From contig JAEKKP010000094.1 of assembly GCA_019510315.1 (NCBI GenBank), positions 1 through 33,588 of the forward strand: a stretch of 33,588 nt of DNA, read 5' to 3'. How positions within the stretch are numbered: position 1 is the first letter of the stretch; the number at the start of each line of letters is the position of its first letter. The position numbers were made by a program, and so were the translations under genes. Shown here piece by piece: positions 27,702-33,588 of the stretch. The DNA is from Propionibacteriales bacterium (lineage in GTDB: Bacteria > Actinomycetota > Actinomycetes > Propionibacteriales > Nocardioidaceae). The notes under the pieces are model-generated. The model had not been told where the DNA came from. It did no database searches and saw nothing but the letters and a program-made list of their open reading frames with translations.

Positions 27702-27704
27702 CGC

Positions 27705-27839
27705 TCACGGGTCCTCGTGGTCGATGCGCCGGCGCGCGATCCAGATCGTGACGGCCAGCAGCAGCACCGGCCCGAAGGCCAGCACCAGCACGAGGACCTG
27801 CTCGTGACCGTGCAGCGCGCCGAGGTGTTCTGGGACCAC
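27705..27839 (-). CDS. Small single-pass membrane protein (44 residues)
   Basis: GTG at 27839 opens 44 codons: a short N-terminus (VPEHLGALHGHEQ), a strong hydrophobic helix (VLVLVLAFGPVLLLAVTIWI, residues 15-34) and a basic-then-acidic tail (ARRRIDHEDP). The orientation rule puts the Arg-rich end inside the cell. It starts 16 bases after the pruA stop in the same direction. The clear helix-plus-Arg pattern supports real coding, but the start has only a weak ribosome site. The frame is open further upstream into pruA. Function unknown. Confidence 0.55.
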   Translation of the reverse strand: MVPEHLGALHGHEQVLVLVLAFGPVLLLAVTIWIARRRIDHEDP

Positions 27840-27855
27840 CCGGAGAGTGTCCCAG

Positions 27856-29484
<1,629 letters not shown>

Positions 29485-29513
29485 GGCAGCGATGTTCTCA
29501 GACAGTCCCGGGC

Positions 29514-29852
29514 TCAACCACCGAGGAGGTCGGGGATCTCCTGCACGGCGTACCAGCCGAGCTCGGGGAGGTCGTCACGTGCGGGGTCGACGTCCTCGGT
29601 GTCGGCGTGCACCGCGACCACGAGGCTCGTCGGGAAGGCGGCGTCGGCGTCCGGTACGTCGGCCACGAGGACCACCCTGCGGCCAGGCCCGTCCAGCAGC
29701 TCGGCCGCAGCGGTCGCGGCCTCGGCCAGGGCGTCGTACTCGGCCTCCTCGGACTCGTCGGCGGCGACGTACCGGTCACCCTCGGCCGGCACCTGCCCGC
29801 CGGCGACGGACGCCGCGAGCCTCGCGAGCGTGGTCGGCAGGTAGACCCTCAC
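29514..29852 (-). CDS. Small conserved actinobacterial protein, DUF6912-like
   Basis: 112 residues. It begins RVYLPTTLARLAASVAGGQ, then an acidic segment (ADESEEAEYDALAEAA) and VVLVADVPDADA. This pattern resembles the DUF6912 family of actinobacteria, whose function is not known; the assignment is from memory of the pattern. GTG at 29852 overlaps the stop of the acyltransferase gene, so it is translated from the same message. No membrane segment or signal is visible. pruA begins 29 bases after its stop. Confidence 0.75.
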   Translation of the reverse strand: MRVYLPTTLARLAASVAGGQVPAEGDRYVAADESEEAEYDALAEAATAAAELLDGPGRRVVLVADVPDADAAFPTSLVVAVHADTEDVDPARDDLPELGWYAVQEIPDLLGG

Positions 29853-31273
29853 TTCTTGCGACCTCGCGGAGCGCGCGGGCGGCTGTCGCTCGCGCTGTCG
29901 ACCAGCTCGTCGAGCGACTCGCGCACGCACTGGCCGAAGACGTCGATGTCCGGCAGGGCGTCGCGGTCGGCAGTGATGCCGTAGTAGACCCCGCCGTCGT
30001 ACGACGTGACGCCGACCGCCACGCCGAATCCCGGCTGCAGCGGCGGGACGGGATAGGTCTCGACCATCTCGGCGCCCGCGAGGTACATCGGGAACTGCGG
30101 GCCGGGCACGTTGGTGATCACCAGGTTGACCCCCGGGGATTCCTCGGCGGCGACTCTCGAGCCGAGCGCGTGGAAGGTCGTCGGGGCGAAGCCCGCAACC
30201 CCGGCGATCCGGTCCGCGGCGACCGCACGACCGGTCTCGCTGTGCGCCTTGAGCGCGTAGGAGACCTGGTGCAGCCGGACCACCGGTGACGACTCCCCGA
30301 CCGGCAGGCTCAGCCGGTGGCCGACCACCTGCGAGCCGAGCGACGTGGGCTCGAGCTCCTCGTCCATCACGCTCATCGGCACCAGCGCCTTGATCTTGCG
30401 GCCCGCGCCGACCGGCTCGCCGCGGGTCATCAGCCAGGCACGGATCGCACCGGTGAGCGTGGTCAGGATGACGTCGTTGACCGTGCCACCGTGGACGCGC
30501 CGCACCCGGCGGTAGTCCTTGAGGGCCGTGCGGACGAGCACGACCCGGCGCTGCTCGGTGGGGTCGACGTTGAACGGGCTGTCCGGGGCGGCCCGGCGGT
30601 TCGAGAGGGCGCCGGCGACGGCTCCGAGGCGGCCGGTCAGCCCGCCGACGCGGCGCAGCGCGGCCTCTGCGGTGCCGAGCCCGGTGCCGAGCAGTGTGCG
30701 CGGGTTGCGCGCTCCCTCCGCCAGCGCCTCGATCACCAGCGCGGTCGGCGACGGCTCTGCTGCCGGGCGCCAGTCCTCCTGGACCACCTGACGGGGTCCG
30801 GGATCGACGTCGAGCAGCACCTGGCCGAGGTCGACGGTGGAGATGCCGTCGACGAGCACCTGGTGCGACTTGGTCAGCAGGGCGACCCGGCCACCCTCGA
30901 CGCCCTCGACGAAGTAGGCCTCCCACAGCGGTCGTTCCGGGTCGAGCCGGCGCGACATGATCCGCGCGACGAGCTCGCGGAGCTGGTCGCTGTTGCCCGG
31001 GCGTGGCAGTGCGGAGCGGCGTACGTGGTAACCGAGGTCGAAGTCGGGGTCGTCGACCCAGACCGGGTTGCCGAGCCGGCCCGGCACGCGCCGGATGTGC
31101 TGGCGGTAGCGCGGCACGAAGGCGATCCGGTCCTCGATGTGCGCGATCAGGGCGTCGTACTCGAGGCCGGACTCGCCGGGATCGAAGATCTCGAGCGTCG
31201 CGTTGTGCATCGGCGTGCGCGAGGTCTCCTGGGCCAGCAGGGCCAGGTCGCTCGAGCGCAACCGTTCACTCAT
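29849..31273 (-). CDS. Wax ester synthase/diacylglycerol acyltransferase-family protein
   Basis: 474 residues, the usual WS/DGAT length. The N-terminus SERLRSSDLALLAQETSRTPMHNATLEIF is typical. The active-site motif, normally HHxxxDG, is HQVLVDG in SHQVLVDGISTVDLGQ, so the second His is Gln (codon CAG). The C-terminal motif PGVNLVITNVPGPQFPMYLAGA is intact. The family makes triacylglycerol or wax esters from acyl-CoA; members with a changed second His may have weak or different activity. ATG at 31273 follows AGAGG. The frame is open for 600 codons further upstream, but that stretch lies antisense to other genes. It heads a run with the DUF6912-like gene and pruA. Confidence 0.87.
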   Translation of the reverse strand: MSERLRSSDLALLAQETSRTPMHNATLEIFDPGESGLEYDALIAHIEDRIAFVPRYRQHIRRVPGRLGNPVWVDDPDFDLGYHVRRSALPRPGNSDQLRELVARIMSRRLDPERPLWEAYFVEGVEGGRVALLTKSHQVLVDGISTVDLGQVLLDVDPGPRQVVQEDWRPAAEPSPTALVIEALAEGARNPRTLLGTGLGTAEAALRRVGGLTGRLGAVAGALSNRRAAPDSPFNVDPTEQRRVVLVRTALKDYRRVRRVHGGTVNDVILTTLTGAIRAWLMTRGEPVGAGRKIKALVPMSVMDEELEPTSLGSQVVGHRLSLPVGESSPVVRLHQVSYALKAHSETGRAVAADRIAGVAGFAPTTFHALGSRVAAEESPGVNLVITNVPGPQFPMYLAGAEMVETYPVPPLQPGFGVAVGVTSYDGGVYYGITADRDALPDIDVFGQCVRESLDELVDSASDSRPRAPRGRKK

Positions 31274-31358
31274 CGTCGTCGGCCTCTCGCGTTCTCGTCG
31301 TGCCGGGGGTCCCGGTCGTGGTGGCTCACCACTCGCATGGGATTCTGGCAGAGCCCAC

Positions 31359-31372
31359 GCGGCGGTCGCCGC
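31359..31372. repeat. GC palindrome GCGGCG-GT-CGCCGC
   Basis: A perfect six-base inverted repeat lies in the 123-base divergent gap, 15 bases before the GGAGG site of the lipoprotein gene. It could fold in the leader RNA or bind a regulator. No convincing promoter boxes were found in the gap. Confidence 0.35.
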
Positions 31373-31396
31373 TACGTCTTGCTCGCTGGAGGAAGC

Positions 31397-31822
31397 ATGG
31401 CCCACGCGCCCCGCCGTCTGCTCGCGGCTGCCCTGACCGCTGCGCTGGCCGTGGCCCTGACCGGCTGTGGGGGTGGCTCCACGGACGCCGCCGGCAAGAA
31501 GGGCGACGTCGAGCTGACCGCGACGCCGATGGCACAGGTCACCGCCACCCCTCCCGCCGACGCCAAGGTGATCGCTGTGACGGTCGGCAAGGACAGCGTC
31601 TCCCCCTCGGGCACGCAGGTCCAGGTCAAGCGCAACCAGCCGATCGTCTTCCAGATCGACGCCGTCGAGGCCGGCGAGCTGCACGTCCACAGCTCCCCTG
31701 CCAAGGCGATCGACTTCCCCGCCGGCAAGTCGCAGGTGCAGATCAGCATCGACAAGCCCGGCCTGATCGAGGCCGAGATCGAGAACCTCGGCAAGCTGGT
31801 CGTTCAGCTCGAGGTTCGCTAG
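31397..31822 (+). CDS. Cupredoxin-like lipoprotein
   Basis: 141 residues. The signal peptide ends in ALTGC with the lipidated Cys at residue 24, so the protein is held on the outer face of the membrane. The mature part (about 50-141) looks like a cupredoxin beta-sandwich: VIAVTVGKDSVSP, then GTQVQVKRNQPIVFQI, then LHVHSSP, ending in strand KLVVQLEV. The usual Cys ligand of blue copper is absent; two His in ELHVHS could bind metal. ATG at 31397 has GGAGG five to six bases upstream; an ATG at 31337 is in frame but has no ribosome site. Three bases separate it from the next gene, so the two likely work together. Confidence 0.83.
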   Translation: MAHAPRRLLAAALTAALAVALTGCGGGSTDAAGKKGDVELTATPMAQVTATPPADAKVIAVTVGKDSVSPSGTQVQVKRNQPIVFQIDAVEAGELHVHSSPAKAIDFPAGKSQVQISIDKPGLIEAEIENLGKLVVQLEVR

Positions 31823-31825
31823 CCG

Positions 31826-33175
31826 ATGGTCGGGCAGCTCATCGGCCCGGTCGTGCCGATGCACGGTCTGGGCGGCGCCAAGGACCTGCCGATCCCGGCA
31901 CCACTCGCGATCGCGGGAGGCACGGCGGCGCTGGTCGTGTCGTTCTGCGTGCTGGTGCTCGCCTGGCGCCGTCCCCGGTACGCCGGGACGCGTGGCTCGG
32001 GGCGCCCGCTGCCGTCCGGACTCGCGGCGCTGATCGACAGCGACGGCTGGGCGTGGGCGCTCCGGCTGCTCGGGCTGGTCGCGGCCGGCTGGTTCGGGTG
32101 GGCGCTGGTCGCCGGGCCCGACCTCGTGACCAACCCGGTCTTCGGCAGCTTCTACGTGCTGCTCTGGGTGGGCATCGTGCCGGCGTCGTTGCTCTTCGGG
32201 CGGATCTTCCGCGCGCTGAGCCCCGTGCGCACGATCAACCTGCTGTTCGCGCGGGCCACCGGCGGTGAGCCGTCGAACGGTGTCACGGCCTATCCGGCGT
32301 GGCTGGGCTCCTGGCCCGCGGCCGTCGGGCTGTTCGCGTTCGTCTGGCTCGAGCTGGTCAACCCGCACTCGGCGTACATCGGTCCGGTCCGGCTCTGGCT
32401 CGCGGTGTACGTCGCCGTGATGCTGATCGGGTCGGCCGTGTTCGGGGACACCTGGCTGTCGCGCGCCGACCCGTTCGAGGCGTACTCCGACCTGCTCGCC
32501 AAGCTGTCCCCGTGGGCTCGGCGCGAGGACGGCACCCTCGTCTGGCGCAGCCCCCTGGCCAACCTGGCGACCACGCAGGCGCGGCCCGGCCTGGTGGCGA
32601 TGGTCGCGGTGCTGTTCGGGTCGACGGCCTTCGACTCCTACAAGGACACCCCGCGCTGGGTGAACTTCGTGACAGATCTCGGTCCGGACGTCGAGCTGCT
32701 CAACACGCTCGCCCTGGTGGCGTTCTGCGCTGCCGTCGGGTTCTCGTTCACGATCGCCACGCGGACCACCAGCGTCGATCCTGAGACCGGTCCCGAGCAT
32801 CGCGCTCTGCCGTCCCTGCTCGCGCACTCGGTGGTGCCGATCATCGTCGGCTACATGACCGCGCACTACCTGAGCTTCTTCGTGGAGCAGGGCCAGACCA
32901 CGCTGATCCAGCTCAGCGACCCGATGGTCAGCGGGCAGAACCTGCTCGGCACGGCCAACTGGACGGTCAACTACTGGCTCTCGTTCCACCCGACCGTGCT
33001 GGCGTCGATCAAGGTGCTCGCCGTCGTCATCGGGCACATCGTCGGCGTCGTCGCCGCCCACGACCGGGCGCTCGAGCTGCTGCCGAAGAAGCACCAGGTC
33101 GTCGGCCAGCTCGGGCTGCTGGTGATCATGGTCGTCTACACGGCTACCGGGCTGTACCTGCTCTTCGGCTCCTGA
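31826..33175 (+). CDS. Polytopic membrane protein, about ten helices, histidine-bearing
   Basis: 449 residues with roughly ten hydrophobic segments near 28-47, 76-97, 106-125, 163-178, 189-206, 254-269, 291-311, 331-352, 391-411 and 427-447. The N-terminus holds MHGLGGAKDLPIP, a pattern I associate with actinobacterial proteins often labelled fenitrothion hydrolase; that label is from memory and its biochemical basis for this branch is doubtful. His residues lie in or near helices (H334, H347, H388, H404), which would suit a metal or haem site. ATG at 31826 follows the cupredoxin-like lipoprotein by three bases, pointing to a shared, perhaps copper-related, role; this is inference. Its last 32 bases overlap the convergent gene. 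Confidence 0.8.
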   Translation: MVGQLIGPVVPMHGLGGAKDLPIPAPLAIAGGTAALVVSFCVLVLAWRRPRYAGTRGSGRPLPSGLAALIDSDGWAWALRLLGLVAAGWFGWALVAGPDLVTNPVFGSFYVLLWVGIVPASLLFGRIFRALSPVRTINLLFARATGGEPSNGVTAYPAWLGSWPAAVGLFAFVWLELVNPHSAYIGPVRLWLAVYVAVMLIGSAVFGDTWLSRADPFEAYSDLLAKLSPWARREDGTLVWRSPLANLATTQARPGLVAMVAVLFGSTAFDSYKDTPRWVNFVTDLGPDVELLNTLALVAFCAAVGFSFTIATRTTSVDPETGPEHRALPSLLAHSVVPIIVGYMTAHYLSFFVEQGQTTLIQLSDPMVSGQNLLGTANWTVNYWLSFHPTVLASIKVLAVVIGHIVGVVAAHDRALELLPKKHQVVGQLGLLVIMVVYTATGLYLLFGS

Positions 33176-33588
33176 GCCGGTGCGCGGGCGCGGCGGCGGC
33201 CGGGAACATCGCCGACGCCAGCTGCTCGAACGACGTGGCGAGCCGTGACTCGCCGAGCTCGGTGAGCGACCTGCCGGCGACCAGCGCCCGGTCGACGGTC
33301 GCGCGGTCCTCGGGGAGGAAGTGGACGGGCACCGGCCCGGCGTACCCCTCGACCATGCCGACGATGTCGCGCTCGCTCCAGCCGAGCGTCGAGCGCATCC
33401 TGTTCACCACGACGCGTGCCGGTGTGCCGCCGGCGACGTCGCGCAGCTGCACGAGACCGCGCGCGAGCCGAGCGAGACCGCTCGGCTCGGCCGACCCCAC
33501 CACGACGACCTCGTCCGCAGCCTCGAGCGCGTCGAGTGTCATCCGGTCTCGCGCGAGGGGGAGGTCGGCGTCCTCCAGCCCGAAGCCG
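33144..33588 (-). CDS. MinD/CpaE-like ATPase, C-terminal part (5' end outside the window)
   Basis: The frame is open to the right edge; 147 residues are visible. GFGLEDADLP, then LEAADEVVVVGSAEPSGLARLARGL and ARVVVNRMRSTLG resemble the later half of SIMIBI ATPases of the CpaE/TadZ or MinD type, in which VVVVG(S/T)A(E/D)P follows the switch II region. The Walker A would lie outside the window. Such proteins position pili, secretion or partition machinery. An ATG at 33542 is internal. The stop (TAG, 33146-33144) lies inside the convergent membrane-protein gene, an overlap of 32 bases. Confidence 0.75.
   Translation of the reverse strand, partial: GFGLEDADLPLARDRMTLDALEAADEVVVVGSAEPSGLARLARGLVQLRDVAGGTPARVVVNRMRSTLGWSERDIVGMVEGYAGPVPVHFLPEDRATVDRALVAGRSLTELGESRLATSFEQLASAMFPAAAAPAHRLRSRRAGTAR

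Noticed and set aside
30825-30900. The acyltransferase as a pseudogene because of the HQ motif.
   Set aside because: The frame is intact over 474 codons and other family motifs are preserved; a variant subfamily is more likely.
29514-30926. A 470-codon frame overlapping the acyltransferase gene.
   Set aside because: Only its last 112 codons look like a protein; the rest is the shadow of the acyltransferase in another frame.
31274-33094. A 607-codon upstream extension of the acyltransferase frame.
   Set aside because: It lies antisense to the lipoprotein and membrane-protein genes, while ATG 31273 gives the exact family N-terminus with a ribosome site.

Overview
This is a gene-dense, very GC-rich chromosomal window from an actinobacterium. 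The gene content fits Nocardioides or a relative within the Propionibacteriales: Ku with split LigD parts, a class F-like sortase, a 1,626-residue NAD-glutamate dehydrogenase, a WS/DGAT acyltransferase and paired DUF2505 proteins. The genus is inferred from content and codon style, not from a marker gene. I saw no rRNA, tRNA, CRISPR array, transposase or phage gene.

Positions 1-6917. A two-component pair (NarL-type kinase, cut by the window edge, and its regulator) runs rightward and meets a leftward operon. That operon holds a cyclooxygenase/fatty-acid-dioxygenase-type haem peroxidase followed one base later by a cytochrome P450. It resembles, as two separate proteins, the dioxygenase-P450 fusions of fungal oxylipin synthesis. 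Upstream lies a large secreted protein of unknown function with its own hairpin terminator.

Positions 7104-16301. A leftward run of eight tightly packed genes encodes a MacAB-like ABC system (adaptor, ATPase, permease, DUF5666-like lipoprotein, second adaptor), then a LigD-type ligase, an L,D-transpeptidase and a LigD-type polymerase. Ku is transcribed divergently from the head of this run. All core parts of bacterial non-homologous end joining are therefore present, but they are split and interleaved with envelope genes.

Positions 16302-19798. An AT-richer leader precedes a secreted, C-terminally anchored protein. It overlaps a sortase that lacks the usual catalytic arginine position. A leftward amidase follows.

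Positions 19816-29852. This part is largely amino-acid catabolism: giant NAD-glutamate dehydrogenase, a broken tryptophan 2,3-dioxygenase (internal deletion plus frameshift) and 1-pyrroline-5-carboxylate dehydrogenase. Between them are two tandem DUF2505 genes and a MarR repressor divergent from an NAD(P)-binding oxidoreductase, with a dyad over a TATAAT box.

Positions 29849-33588. A WS/DGAT-like acyltransferase (HQxxxDG variant) heads the operon that also contains the DUF6912-like and pruA genes. Divergent from it are a cupredoxin-like lipoprotein and a histidine-rich polytopic membrane protein. The window ends in a partial MinD/CpaE-like ATPase. All five convergent gene junctions are separated by 0-6 bases or overlap, leaving no room for classical terminators. 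No stretch longer than about 250 bases lacks a gene.
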